Below are positions 23,231 to 31,853 of a stretch of 64,000 nt of DNA, piece by piece. Origin of the DNA: Actinoplanes aureus (lineage in GTDB: Bacteria > Actinomycetota > Actinomycetes > Mycobacteriales > Micromonosporaceae). How positions within the stretch are numbered: the stretch's first letter is position 1; every line of letters begins with the position of its first letter. The position numbers and the translations under genes are program-made. The stretch is taken from contig NZ_JADQTO010000036.1 in the NCBI RefSeq assembly GCF_015704865.1, positions 1-64,000 on the forward strand, given 5' to 3'. The notes beneath the pieces are model-generated. The model made no database searches, had not been told where the DNA came from, and was given only the letters and a program-made list of their open reading frames with translations.

Positions 23231-24433
23231 GTGCGAATTGCGATGATCTCCGAGCACGCCAGCCCGCTCGGCGCTGGCGATCAGCACGCCCACGTCGCCG
23301 AGCTGTCCGAGGCACTGGTGGAGCTCGGGCACGACGTACGTGTCTACACCCGGCGCGATGACCCGGACCTCGCCGAGGTGGTGCTCACCCCCAGCGGCGT
23401 ACGCGTCGTCCACGTCGCGGCCGGTCCGGCCCAGCCGGTCCCGTCGGGTCTGCTGCTGCCGCACATGGGCGAGTTCGCCCGGGTGCTCAGCGAGCAGTGG
23501 CGCGAATCCGACTGGGCGCCGGACGTCGCCCACGCCCACTTCTGGACCAGCGGTCTGGCCGCCGTCACCGCGGCCCGCCAGTTCGGCATCCCGGTGGTGC
23601 AGTCCTTCCACGAGCTGGGCGCCGCGGAGAACGAGGCGAAGACGCAGGGCCCGTCCCGGTCCGGCTACGAGCGCGCGCTCGGCCGGGCGGTGGACCGGGT
23701 GGTCGCACAGACCCAGGACGAGGTACGCGGACTCGTGCGGATCGGCGTACCCCGGGCGCGTCTCTCGATCGTCCCGGCCGGCGTGAACAGCGACCGGTTC
23801 TCCCCGGACGGCCCGGCCGTCCCGCGCGACCCGCAACGCCCCCGCATCCTCTCCGTCGGCAAGCTGGTCGAGCGCAAGGGCTTCGGTGACGTCATCCAGG
23901 CCATGCGCTACGTCCCCGGCGCCGAGATGGTGGTGGTCGGCGGCCCGTCGCCGGAGCAGCTGCCCGCCGACCCGGGCGCCAAGGTGCTGCGTGATCTCGC
24001 TGAGCAGTTCAAGGTGGCCGACCGGTTCCGGCTGGTCGGTTCGGTGCCGCACCACGACATGCCGAACTGGTACCGCTCCGCCGATCTGCTCGTCGCCACG
24101 CCGTGGGAGGAGCGGTCCGCTCTGGAGGCGATGGCGTGCGGCGTACCAGTCATCGGCACCGCGGAGGGCGCGCTCACCGAGACCGTGGTCGACGGCCTGA
24201 CCGGGGATCTGGTTCCGGCGCGCGATCCCCGCGCGCTCGGTGGTGCCCTGCGCCGCCTGGTCAACGACAAGGTGCGCCGGTTCACGTACGCGACCGCCGC
24301 GCTGGACCGGGCCCGCCAGGCGTACTCGTGGAAGCGGGTCGCCGCCCAGGTGGGTTCGATCTACTCGGCCGTCACCGGGCTGCGCCGCAGCGGCAGCAAC
24401 ACCACCGGGGTGAACACGGAGGCCATGGTCTAG
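23231..24433 (+). CDS. Glycosyltransferase family 4
   Basis: The 400-residue GT-B enzyme has an N-terminal MRIAMISEHASPLGAGDQHAHVAELSEAL. The acceptor-domain motif DVAHAHFWTSGLAA, the linker VPAGVNSDRF and the nucleotide-binding EX7E region WEERSALEAMACGVPVIGTAEGALTETV follow. MshA-like and other sugar transferases share this layout, but there is no mycothiol gene nearby to justify a mshA call. GGAGGAG precedes the GTG start. It is monocistronic; a perfect palindrome and a new operon follow. Confidence 0.88.
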   Translation: MRIAMISEHASPLGAGDQHAHVAELSEALVELGHDVRVYTRRDDPDLAEVVLTPSGVRVVHVAAGPAQPVPSGLLLPHMGEFARVLSEQWRESDWAPDVAHAHFWTSGLAAVTAARQFGIPVVQSFHELGAAENEAKTQGPSRSGYERALGRAVDRVVAQTQDEVRGLVRIGVPRARLSIVPAGVNSDRFSPDGPAVPRDPQRPRILSVGKLVERKGFGDVIQAMRYVPGAEMVVVGGPSPEQLPADPGAKVLRDLAEQFKVADRFRLVGSVPHHDMPNWYRSADLLVATPWEERSALEAMACGVPVIGTAEGALTETVVDGLTGDLVPARDPRALGGALRRLVNDKVRRFTYATAALDRARQAYSWKRVAAQVGSIYSAVTGLRRSGSNTTGVNTEAMV

Positions 24434-24451
24434 GCACCGGTGGAGAGCGGC

Positions 24452-24469
24452 ATCCACCGATCGGTGGAT
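24452..24469. promoter_or_regulatory. Perfect 18-bp palindrome before the ABC/two-component operon
   Basis: ATCCACCGATCGGTGGAT is perfectly self-complementary. It lies 18 nt after the glycosyltransferase stop and 58 nt before the ATP-binding-protein start. Its position and symmetry suit a dimeric NarL/LuxR-type response regulator, such as the one encoded at the end of the operon. Without a loop it is a poor terminator hairpin. Confidence 0.55.
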
Positions 24470-24527
24470 CGCCGCGATCGCTCGCTGGTCGATTCGGGCA
24501 CCCCGGTCCATCCGTGACGCTGGGTGC

Positions 24528-25442
24528 ATGCCAGTCATCGAAGTCAAGAACCTCAGTAAGAGGTACGGCGACACGGTCGCCGTCCGTGACGTCTCCTTCG
24601 CGGTCGAGCCCGGCGAGATCTTCGGGATCCTCGGGCCGAACGGTGCCGGCAAGACCACCACGGTGGAGTGCATCTCGGGGCTGCGTAACCCGGACTCCGG
24701 GACGATCACCGTGCTCGGCCGTGAGCCGCGCGACCGTACCCTGCGCGCGGAGGTCGGCGTGCAGCTGCAGGAGAGCGAACTGCAGGAGAAGCTGACCGTC
24801 CGCGAGGCGCTGGAGTTGTACAGCGCGTTCTACCCGAAGCCGGCGGATTGGCGTGAGCTGGCCGGCGACCTGGGTCTGGACGAGAAACTGAACACCTATT
24901 TCGGCAAGCTTTCCGGCGGTCAGAAGCAGCGGCTCTCGATCGCGCTGGCGCTGATCGGCAACCCGAAGGTCGCGATTCTCGACGAGCTGACCACCGGCCT
25001 GGACCCGCAGGCCCGCCGGGACACCTGGGAACTGATCTCCGGGGTCCGGGACCGGGGCGTCACACTGCTGCTGGTCACCCACTTCATGGAGGAGGCCGAG
25101 CGGCTCTGCGACCGGATCGCGGTGATCGACCGCGGTGAGGTGGTCGCCCTGAACACCCCGGCCGGCCTGGTCGAACAGACCTCCACCGCGGACCAGACGA
25201 TCCGGTTCCGCCCCTCCGCCCCGATCGCGGACGAGCTGCTCACCGTCCTGCCCGAGGTCAGCCGGATCAACCGGCACGGCGACCGGATCGAGGTCGTCGG
25301 CACCGGCAACCTGCTGCACGCCGTCACCTCGGTGCTCGCTTCCAACGGGATCGTCGCCGTGGAGCTGCGCCTGGAACAGGCCACCCTCGACGACGCCTTC
25401 GTCCGCCTGACCGGCCGTACCGCAGAGGAGTCCCCGCGATGA
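24528..25442 (+). CDS. ABC transporter ATP-binding protein
   Basis: The 304-residue protein has a Walker A GPNGAGKTTT (about 38-47), the Q-loop VQLQESELQ, signature LSGGQKQRLS, Walker B VAILDELTTGLD and H-loop LLLVTHFMEEA. A C-terminal extension of about 85 residues is typical of DrrA/NodI-like exporters. It energises the permease encoded next, with a 4-nt overlap. The linked DesK/LuxR pair suggests the exporter is induced by the compound it expels. Confidence 0.93.
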   Translation: MPVIEVKNLSKRYGDTVAVRDVSFAVEPGEIFGILGPNGAGKTTTVECISGLRNPDSGTITVLGREPRDRTLRAEVGVQLQESELQEKLTVREALELYSAFYPKPADWRELAGDLGLDEKLNTYFGKLSGGQKQRLSIALALIGNPKVAILDELTTGLDPQARRDTWELISGVRDRGVTLLLVTHFMEEAERLCDRIAVIDRGEVVALNTPAGLVEQTSTADQTIRFRPSAPIADELLTVLPEVSRINRHGDRIEVVGTGNLLHAVTSVLASNGIVAVELRLEQATLDDAFVRLTGRTAEESPR

Positions 25443-26179
25443 AGGTCTTCGGCAAGCTTGTCGCCACCGAGTTCCGTACCGCGCTGCGCGAACCCGTCTA
25501 CCTCGGCTTCGCGGGCCTGTTCCCGGTCATCCTCATCGTGATCCTCGGCGCGGTGCCGTCGTTCCGGGAGCCGAGCCCGGATCTGGGCGGCCTGCGGGTG
25601 GTCGACGTCTATGCCGGCATCGTGATCGCCCTGAGCATCGCCATGATCGGCTTGCAGGGCATGCCGACCGTGCTCGCCAACTATCGCGAGAAGGGCATCC
25701 TGCGCCGGCTCGCCACCACCCCGGTCAACCCGATCGCCCTGCTCGGCGCCCAGCTGGCGTTCTCCGCGATCCTCGTGGTGCTCTCCTCGGTCCTGGTCTT
25801 CACCGTGACTGGGATCCTGTACGGCGTCCCGCTGCCCGAGTCACCGATCGCGTTCCTGCTCGCCGTGGTGCTGGCGGTCATCGGCGTCTTCGCGGTGGGC
25901 CTGCTCATCGCGGCGGTCGCACCGAGCGGCAAGGCGGCGAACGCCATCGGCCTCATCCTGTTCTTCCCGCTGATGTTCCTGGCCGGCCTCTACGCACCGC
26001 GCGAGGTGCTGCCGGACGTGGTGCAACGGATCGCCGACTTCACCCCGTTGGCCGCCGGCGAGCGCCTGATGCACGAGGCGATGACGGGACAGTGGCCCAA
26101 TCTGCTCTCGGTTACGGTTCTGGTGGGCTACCTGGCGATTTTCGGGGTCGCCGCGGCGAAACTCTTCCGGTGGGAGTGA
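25439..26179 (+). CDS. ABC-2 type permease
   Basis: The 246-residue protein has six predicted membrane helices and an ABC2_membrane pattern. The N-terminus is amphipathic (KVFGKLVATEFRTALREPVYLGFAGLFPVILIV), REKGILRRLATTPV is the coupling region, and the late FFPLMFLAGLYAPREVLPDVVQRIADFTPL carries the conserved LAGLY/PLA motif. It pairs with the upstream ATPase to export an unknown compound, possibly a peptide, lipid or antibiotic. Confidence 0.9.
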   Translation: MKVFGKLVATEFRTALREPVYLGFAGLFPVILIVILGAVPSFREPSPDLGGLRVVDVYAGIVIALSIAMIGLQGMPTVLANYREKGILRRLATTPVNPIALLGAQLAFSAILVVLSSVLVFTVTGILYGVPLPESPIAFLLAVVLAVIGVFAVGLLIAAVAPSGKAANAIGLILFFPLMFLAGLYAPREVLPDVVQRIADFTPLAAGERLMHEAMTGQWPNLLSVTVLVGYLAIFGVAAAKLFRWE

Positions 26180-26186
26180 ACAGGAC

Positions 26187-27422
26187 ATGACGGACACCCG
26201 GGAGGGATGGCTGACCTGGTTGCCGTTCGGGACGCTGTTCGTCTCGTTGCTCCTGGTCATCGCCGCCCTCAACACTCCCATACCCCGGCAGGACCTCGGC
26301 GTCGTCGTGCTCGTCGTCGCCGTGACGGCCGCCTGGGTCGGGTGGTGGGTGACGCTGCACCCCGGGTGGCAGCAGCGGCACGGCCTCATGGTCGTGTTCT
26401 TCCTCGGCCTGCTCGTCTGCGATCTGCTTCTGGTGTGGGCCAGCCCGCTCTTCGGCTTCTTCGTCTGGACCGGCTACCTCTTCGCGGGCTACGCCCTGCC
26501 CGGCATGTGGCGGGTCGCCGGTGCGGTTCCGGTCGCAGTGATCTCGGCGCTCGCCCAGATCGGTGGCATCCCCACCGTGACCGTCGCCGACGGCGCCGCG
26601 TTCTTCGCGGTCGCCGTGGTCATCAACCTGGTCATCGCCGGAGTGATGATCTACAGCGAGACCCGCAAGGAGCAGGCGTCGGCGGTGCGGGACAAGATGC
26701 TCGACGACCTGGCCACGGCGAACGTCAGGCTGGAGGAGGCGCTGCGGGAGAACGCCGGCCTGCACGCCCAGCTGCTGGTCCAGGCCCGGGAGGCGGGCAT
26801 GCTCGACGAGCGGCAGCGGATGGCCGGCGAGATCCACGACGTGCTGGCCCAAGGCCTGACCGGCATCGTCACCCAGCTGGAGGCGGCCGACGCCCACCCG
26901 CGGGAGCGCGAGCATCACCTGGCGGCCGCGAAACGCCTGGCCCGGCAAGGGCTGGCTGAGGCACGCCGCTCCGTGCAGGCGCTGCGGCCGCAACAGTTGG
27001 ACGGCGCCGCCCTTCCCGAGGCCCTCGGCGAGGTGGTGGAGAGCTGGTCCGAGCTGACCGGTCTGCGCGCCGAACTGGTCACCACCGGCTCACCCCGGCG
27101 CCTGCTGCCGGAGATCGAGGCGACGCTGCTGCGCACCGCACAGGAGGGTCTCGCCAACGTGGCCAAGCACGCGGACGCGGGCCGGGTCGGGCTGACGCTG
27201 TCCTACATGGAGGACGTCGTCACCCTGGACGTACGCGACGACGGCGCGGGCTTCGACCCGGCCGAACCGCGCGAGGCGACCGCGGACGGCGGATTCGGGC
27301 TGCGGGCCATGCGGGAACGGCTGTCCCGCATCGCCGGAACGCTCGAGGTGGAATCAGAGCCGGGCGCGGGCACGGCGATCTCCGCCTGCGTACCGGCGAT
27401 CACGGTCGGGGGCACCGCATGA
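26187..27422 (+). CDS. Sensor histidine kinase, DesK/HisKA_3 type
   Basis: The 411-residue protein has four or five membrane helices in the first 155 residues, a coiled linker, and the HisKA_3 box MAGEIHDVLAQGLTGIVTQLE with the phosphorylated His. The HATPase domain is marked by EGLANVAKHADA, DDGAGFDP and GGFGLRAMRERL. It probably senses a membrane-active compound or membrane state and phosphorylates the LuxR-type regulator encoded downstream (4-nt overlap). Confidence 0.93.
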   Translation: MTDTREGWLTWLPFGTLFVSLLLVIAALNTPIPRQDLGVVVLVVAVTAAWVGWWVTLHPGWQQRHGLMVVFFLGLLVCDLLLVWASPLFGFFVWTGYLFAGYALPGMWRVAGAVPVAVISALAQIGGIPTVTVADGAAFFAVAVVINLVIAGVMIYSETRKEQASAVRDKMLDDLATANVRLEEALRENAGLHAQLLVQAREAGMLDERQRMAGEIHDVLAQGLTGIVTQLEAADAHPREREHHLAAAKRLARQGLAEARRSVQALRPQQLDGAALPEALGEVVESWSELTGLRAELVTTGSPRRLLPEIEATLLRTAQEGLANVAKHADAGRVGLTLSYMEDVVTLDVRDDGAGFDPAEPREATADGGFGLRAMRERLSRIAGTLEVESEPGAGTAISACVPAITVGGTA

Positions 27423-28045
27423 TCAAGCTGGTCATCGTCGACGATCACCCGGTGGTCCGCGACGGGTTACGCGGCATGTTCGCCGCCGACGACCGGTTCA
27501 CGGTGCTCGGCGAGGCGGGTGACGGCCGCGAGGCGCTCGCGGTCACCGACGCCGTCCATCCCGACGTGATCCTGCTCGACCTGCGGATGCCGGTGATGGA
27601 CGGCGTCACCACGATCCGTGAGCTCCGGTCCCGCGGCGCGACGGCCCGGGTGCTGGTGCTGACCACCTACGACACGGACGGCGACGTGCTGCCGGCGATC
27701 CGGGCCGGTGCGACCGGCTACCTGCTCAAGGACACCCCGCGCGAGGACCTGTTCCGTGCCGTGGTGGCCGCGCACAGGGGCGAGTCGGTGCTCTCTCCGG
27801 CCGTCGCGGGCCGGTTGATGGGCGAGCTCCGCTCACCCGCCAAGGAGCCGCTCAGCCAGCGCGAACTCGAGGTTCTCACGCTGATCTCGCAGGGCTGCAC
27901 CAACCGGGAAACGGCCGGCCGCCTCTTCATCAGCGAGGCGACGGTCAAGACGCATCTGCTGCACGCGTACGCGAAACTCGGTGTCCGCGACCGCGCCTCG
28001 GCCGTCGCCGCCGCCTTCGAGCAGGGCCTGCTCGGCCGCGACTAA
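27419..28045 (+). CDS. LuxR/NarL family response regulator
   Basis: The 208-residue protein has a receiver domain (VDDHPVVRDGLRGMFA, phosphoacceptor in DVILLDLRMPVMDG at about residue 54, and the late conserved Lys in LLKDTPREDL). Its C-terminal LuxR HTH is LSQRELEVLTLISQGCTNRETAGRLFISEATVKTHLLHAYAKL. It likely autoregulates the four-gene operon through the palindrome at 24452-24469. Its last 4 nt overlap the convergent VOC gene. Confidence 0.93.
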   Translation: MIKLVIVDDHPVVRDGLRGMFAADDRFTVLGEAGDGREALAVTDAVHPDVILLDLRMPVMDGVTTIRELRSRGATARVLVLTTYDTDGDVLPAIRAGATGYLLKDTPREDLFRAVVAAHRGESVLSPAVAGRLMGELRSPAKEPLSQRELEVLTLISQGCTNRETAGRLFISEATVKTHLLHAYAKLGVRDRASAVAAAFEQGLLGRD

Positions 28046-28443
28046 CGTGGCGCGCCGCGGTACGTGCCGAAGCTCCACAGATTGCCCTCGGGGTCCCGGG
28101 CGGTGAAGTCCCGCGAACCGTAGTCGGTGTCGAACGGCTTGCGGGTGATCTCCGCCCCGGCCGCGACAGCCCGGGCGTGCAGCGCGTCGATGTCATCGGC
28201 GACCACGTACGCCCCGAACGTCCCCGGTTTCAGCGCCCACGGGTCGTCCGGATCTTCGCGCACCGAGCCGAGCATGATGCCGCCGCCGAGCGGCCAGCTC
28301 AGCTCGGCGTGATCCACCCGCTTGCCGTCGCCGTGGACGACGGTCTCCTCGAAACCGAACGCGTCCACCAGGAACCGGATCAGAGCAGGGGCGTCGATGG
28401 CCCGAAGCGTGGGCCACACCTGTGGCGTAGGAGAGTCAGTCAT
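28042..28443 (-). CDS. VOC family protein
   Basis: The 133-residue single VOC module has LRAIDAPALIRFLVDAFGFEETVV, DHAELSWPLGGGIMLGSV, and FTARDPEGNLWSFGTY. This is the bleomycin-resistance/glyoxalase pattern, with metal-ligand positions in His/Glu. An ATG at 28452 would add three residues. Its start overlaps the 3' end of the AraC gene by 8 nt, so they are coupled. The function may be to bind or isomerise the AraC inducer, by inference only. Confidence 0.85.
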   Translation of the reverse strand: MTDSPTPQVWPTLRAIDAPALIRFLVDAFGFEETVVHGDGKRVDHAELSWPLGGGIMLGSVREDPDDPWALKPGTFGAYVVADDIDALHARAVAAGAEITRKPFDTDYGSRDFTARDPEGNLWSFGTYRGAPR

Positions 28444-29272
28444 GGTCCCCATCGTGGCCGGGAACCGCCGGCAGGGCTTGGACGAAAGCGAACTCGTCGG
28501 CCAGCCATTGCGACGGCGGGCATCCCGCGAACGCCTGGAAGTCGCGGACCAGGTGGGACTGGTCGGCGTACCCGTGTGCGGCGGCCACGTCGGCCAGCCG
28601 CAGTCCGGGCCGCAGCGCGCGCCGGGTCCGGTCGAACCGGGCGACGCGGGCCGTCTCCTTCGGGCGCAGGCCGAGCTCGGCCCGGAACCGGTCGGTCAGG
28701 TACCGGCCGCTCCAGCCCACCTCCGCGGCCAGGTCGGCGATCGGGACGCTGCCGCGGAGCAGCCGGGTGAACGCGTACCCCACCTGGTCCGGGCCGTCGC
28801 CGTCGCGCAGCAGGCCGCTCAGCATCCGGTCCAGGGCGGCGAAGCGGGCCGGCCAGTCCGGAGCCGTGGCGAGCCGTTCCCGGACCTCGCCGACGAACCG
28901 GTCGCCGAGCACGGTGGCCGCCGCCACGTCCAGGCCGCCCAGCTCGCCGGCGGGCAGGCCGAGCAGGGCGCGGCAACCGAGCGGGTGCACCGCCACCTGC
29001 ACCCCGGACTGGTTGCCGTCGTGGGTGATCAGGGCCGGGCCCAGGTGCAGGCCCCCGATCAGCGCGTCGTACCGGTCCGGGGTCTGCCGCGGATCCGGGT
29101 GCGCGGCGACCACCAGCGGATCGTCCAGCGTGAAGATCAAGGTCAGGTACGGCGACGGCAGGCCCCGGTGCCGGGCCGGTGTCACGCCGTGCTGCCGGTA
29201 GCCGGAGTAGAGGGCGACGTACGGGCGCAGCGCGGGCGCCGGGCGGGCCTGCGCGTACTCGTCGAGCACCAT
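28436..29272 (-). CDS. AraC family transcriptional regulator
   Basis: The 278-residue protein has an N-terminal AraC_binding-like sensor and a C-terminal pair of HTH motifs. The first is SVPIADLAAEVGWSGRYLTDRFRAELGLRPKETARVARFDRTRRAL; the second is RLADVAAAHGYADQSHLVRDFQAFAGCPPSQWL. It is divergent from the flavin monooxygenase gene with only 35 nt between starts. It probably controls that gene as well as itself and the VOC gene. The effector is unknown. Confidence 0.9.
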   Translation of the reverse strand: MVLDEYAQARPAPALRPYVALYSGYRQHGVTPARHRGLPSPYLTLIFTLDDPLVVAAHPDPRQTPDRYDALIGGLHLGPALITHDGNQSGVQVAVHPLGCRALLGLPAGELGGLDVAAATVLGDRFVGEVRERLATAPDWPARFAALDRMLSGLLRDGDGPDQVGYAFTRLLRGSVPIADLAAEVGWSGRYLTDRFRAELGLRPKETARVARFDRTRRALRPGLRLADVAAAHGYADQSHLVRDFQAFAGCPPSQWLADEFAFVQALPAVPGHDGDHD

Positions 29273-29307
29273 GTAGGCCAGTGTCCCCCGGATGCGAAGA
29301 TCGGTGC

Positions 29308-30426
29308 ATGTCGAGTGCGGTGGTGATCGGGGCCGGTATCGGTGGGCTGGCGGCCGGCCTGGCGTTGCAGCGCCGCGGCTGGGACGTGACGGTGCTGGAG
29401 CGTGCGCCGAGACTCGACGCTGTCGGGGCCGGCCTCGCCGTGGCCCCGAACGCGCTGCGCGCCCTCGACCAGCTCGGGGTCGGCGGGCGGCTGCGAGAGC
29501 TCGCCGCGTTGCAGGGTGCGGCCGGCATCCAGCGGCCGGACGGTGGCTGGATCACGCGTACCGACGCGGACCGGGCCGCCGAACGCTTCGGTGAGCCGGT
29601 CATCCTGGTGCACCGGGCGACGCTCGTCGAGGTGCTGACCGACGGCCTCGCGCCGGGCACGCTCCGCCTCGGCCTGCCGGCCGAGGACGTCGACCCGCAG
29701 GCCGGGCGGGTGGTCACGGCCCACGGTCCGCTCACCCCCGATCTGGTGGTCGCGGCCGACGGACTGCGTTCACCGGTACGCGCGAAGCTGTTCCCCGCAC
29801 ACCCCGGACCGGTCTACACCGGCGTGACCAGCTGGCGGATCGTAGTGCCGCACCCCGGCGGGACGCTGCCACCCGCCGAGACGTGGGGTGCGGGCAAGGT
29901 CTTCGGGGTGGCCACCCTCGGCGACGGCCGGGTCTACTGCTACGCCACCGCGCCCGCGCCGGCCGACGGCCGGGCCGATGACGAGCAGGCCGAGATGCTG
30001 CGCCACTTCGGCGGGTGGCACGAGCCGATCCCGTCGCTGATCAGGTCGGCCACGGCGGTCACCCGGACCGACATCCGGTGCCTGGACGAGCCGTTGGCGC
30101 GGTTCCACGCCGGCCGGGTGGCGCTGCTCGGCGACGCCGCGCACGCGATGACGCCGAACCTGGGGCAGGGCGCGTGCCAGGCGATCGAGGACGCGGTCGT
30201 GCTGGCCCGGTACGCCGAGGACCTGGACCGGTACACGGCGGAGCGCCTGCCACGTACCTCCGCGGTGATGAAGGCGTCCCGGCGGATCGGCCGGATGGCC
30301 GGATTGAACAACCCGGTCGCCGAATGGCTCCGCAACACCGGCATGGGGCTGGCCGGCAAGCTCGGCCCCGACCTGGTGCTGCGCCAGATGGACCCGGTGC
30401 TGAGCTGGCGTCCGCCCGCGGGGTGA
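29308..30426 (+). CDS. FAD-dependent monooxygenase
   Basis: The 372-residue protein has the FAD Rossmann motif VVIGAGIGGLAAGLALQRRGWDVTVLERA. It also has the DG motif LVVAADGLRSPVRAKLF and the GD motif RVALLGDAAHAMTPNLGQGACQAIEDAVVLA, the PHBH/FAD_binding_3 plan. It hydroxylates or epoxidises an aromatic or polyketide substrate with NAD(P)H; which one is unknown. ATG 29308 is used because upstream sequence in frame is antisense to the AraC gene. A hairpin containing the stop codon terminates it. Confidence 0.9.
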   Translation: MSSAVVIGAGIGGLAAGLALQRRGWDVTVLERAPRLDAVGAGLAVAPNALRALDQLGVGGRLRELAALQGAAGIQRPDGGWITRTDADRAAERFGEPVILVHRATLVEVLTDGLAPGTLRLGLPAEDVDPQAGRVVTAHGPLTPDLVVAADGLRSPVRAKLFPAHPGPVYTGVTSWRIVVPHPGGTLPPAETWGAGKVFGVATLGDGRVYCYATAPAPADGRADDEQAEMLRHFGGWHEPIPSLIRSATAVTRTDIRCLDEPLARFHAGRVALLGDAAHAMTPNLGQGACQAIEDAVVLARYAEDLDRYTAERLPRTSAVMKASRRIGRMAGLNNPVAEWLRNTGMGLAGKLGPDLVLRQMDPVLSWRPPAG

Positions 30427-30445
30427 GGGCCGGGCCCTCACCCCG
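30419..30445. terminator. Hairpin terminator overlapping the monooxygenase stop
   Basis: A 12-bp perfect stem (30419-30430 with 30434-30445) has a 3-nt loop. The monooxygenase TGA (30424-30426) is inside the left arm. The convergent gene ends 6 nt beyond, so it serves both directions. Confidence 0.65.
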
Positions 30446-30451
30446 GTGAAC

Positions 30452-30955
30452 TCAGGCCGCGAGGGCCTTGGCGAGTTCGTCGCGGAACGTGCGCTCGCTC
30501 TCGGTGACGTCCTCCGCGCCGATGCCGAGCACACCGCCGGTGGAGGCGGCGCCCACCACCGCGTCGGCGATCTCCAGCAGCCAGTGCCGGTAGGTCTCGG
30601 CGTCGGCCAGGGAGGCCTTGGCGGTCAGCAGCGCAGCCGCCTCACCGGCGCGGCCCAGCACGTCCGCCGCGTAACCCGCCGGGTCGCTCGGCTCGATGAC
30701 CGGCGGCTCCTCGCCGATCTCCGGGTCGCCGGCCTCGGCCACCGCCGCGGTGGCGACGGCGGAGACCAGGGTGCTCGCCGAGGCCCGGGCATCCGAGATC
30801 CGGTCCAGTCCGGCCGCGCTCTCGGCGCGGGTCTTGCGGGCGCTGTCGGGCGTGGCGGCGCTCGCCGCGGTGAGCACCGACTGCGGAAGACCGGTGAGCA
30901 GCCCCCACTCGGGGTCGGTGAAGCCCAGCTTTGCGTAGAGCGGTTCGTCCGTCAC
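30452..30955 (-). CDS. Hypothetical helical protein
   Basis: The 167-residue acidic, Ala-rich protein starts from GTG 30955 with AAGGA 8 nt upstream. Helices alternate with an acidic middle (AEAGDPEIGEEPPVIEPSDP), and the C-terminus has ADAVVGAASTGGVLGIGAEDVTESERTFRDELAKAL. No signal peptide or membrane segment is seen and no family is recognised. It is probably cytoplasmic and monocistronic. Confidence 0.7.
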   Translation of the reverse strand: MTDEPLYAKLGFTDPEWGLLTGLPQSVLTAASAATPDSARKTRAESAAGLDRISDARASASTLVSAVATAAVAEAGDPEIGEEPPVIEPSDPAGYAADVLGRAGEAAALLTAKASLADAETYRHWLLEIADAVVGAASTGGVLGIGAEDVTESERTFRDELAKALAA

Positions 30956-31151
30956 TCGCGGGTCCTTTCCGGTTCGGCAGTTGCCGACAGCATTCTTACC
31001 CCAACGGCCATGCGGATCACTCCCATGTCGCGGCGTGCCGCCGGCTGCTGCCTCGTCCCGCCCGGACGATCATTGGCATGAATCCCGCTTTACAATGCTG
31101 ATCTTGAATGTTTGACTGCGGGCTCCGTTCGATGTGGACCTCGGAGCTCTC

Positions 31152-31820
31152 ATGGCTGTCTTCCCTGTTCAGCGTGCGATCGCGCGCGCCGTGACCGCAC
31201 TCGCGACGGTGGCGGCCGGCCTGGCGGTGATGGCCGGGGCGGCGGAAGCCGGACCCACCCGGCCCGTGTCGCCGCAGCAGCCTGCCATCATCTTCCCGAA
31301 CGGGTCGGAGACCGCCCCCGGTGGCACGCTGACGGTCACTTTCGCCGCAAGCGGGGACAAAGGGGTCACCAAGTTCCGCTACAGCCTGGACAGCCCGGCT
31401 CTGGATCGCACGGCCGAAGCGGTCACCCCGGGTGGGTCGGTCACCGTCACTCTCGACGTCGGTACCACCACAGGCCCGCGCCCGATCTACGCGGTTGCGG
31501 TAGACCGCCGCAACCGGACGAGCGACCTTACCCAGGCTGAGATCATCGTGACGCCGACGACGCAGCTCGACGGCACCGTGCTGAGCCTCAGCACCTGGCT
31601 GCCGGTGGAGGGCGCCACGGTCACCCTCGAACCCGGTGGCCGGCAGACGACCACCGATGCCAACGGCTTCTACTCGTTCAGCGGTGTCGGCCCCGGCGTC
31701 TACACGGTGACGGCGACCCTCGGCGGGGACTGCCCGTCGGCCGGCAGCCAGACGGTCGAGATCGACGGCCAAGGGCTGACGCTGGAGCTTTATCTGTTGC
31801 CCACCGGCACCTGCGGCTGA
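31152..31820 (+). CDS. Secreted protein with carboxypeptidase-regulatory-like domain
   Basis: The 222-residue protein has a signal peptide (RAIARAVTALATVAAGLAVMAGAAEA, cleavage near residue 33). A beta-sandwich domain of about 95 residues with Big-like look (FAASGDKGVTKFRYSLDSPAL) follows, then a C-terminal CarboxypepD_reg/SpaA-like fold (PVEGATVTLEPGGRQTTTDANGFYSFSGVGPGVYTVTATLGGDCPSA). No enzyme motif is visible, so it is likely a wall or adhesion component. ATG 31152 has GGAG 5 nt upstream. A bidirectional terminator overlaps its last codons. Confidence 0.8.
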   Translation: MAVFPVQRAIARAVTALATVAAGLAVMAGAAEAGPTRPVSPQQPAIIFPNGSETAPGGTLTVTFAASGDKGVTKFRYSLDSPALDRTAEAVTPGGSVTVTLDVGTTTGPRPIYAVAVDRRNRTSDLTQAEIIVTPTTQLDGTVLSLSTWLPVEGATVTLEPGGRQTTTDANGFYSFSGVGPGVYTVTATLGGDCPSAGSQTVEIDGQGLTLELYLLPTGTCG

Positions 31821-31846
31821 GGACCCCCCTCGGCCCTCAGCCGCAG
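31811..31846. terminator. Bidirectional terminator between convergent genes
   Basis: Perfect 12-bp arms, CTGCGGCTGAGG (31811-31822) and CCTCAGCCGCAG (31835-31846), enclose a 12-nt C-rich loop. The structure includes the TGA of the secreted-protein gene and ends 8 nt before the stop of the methyltransferase gene. Confidence 0.7.
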
Positions 31847-31853
31847 ATCGGTG

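Noticed and set aside
23231..24433. Glycosyltransferase called as mshA
   Set aside because: The GT4 motifs fit, but there are no mycothiol-specific residues I can verify and no neighbouring mycothiol genes.
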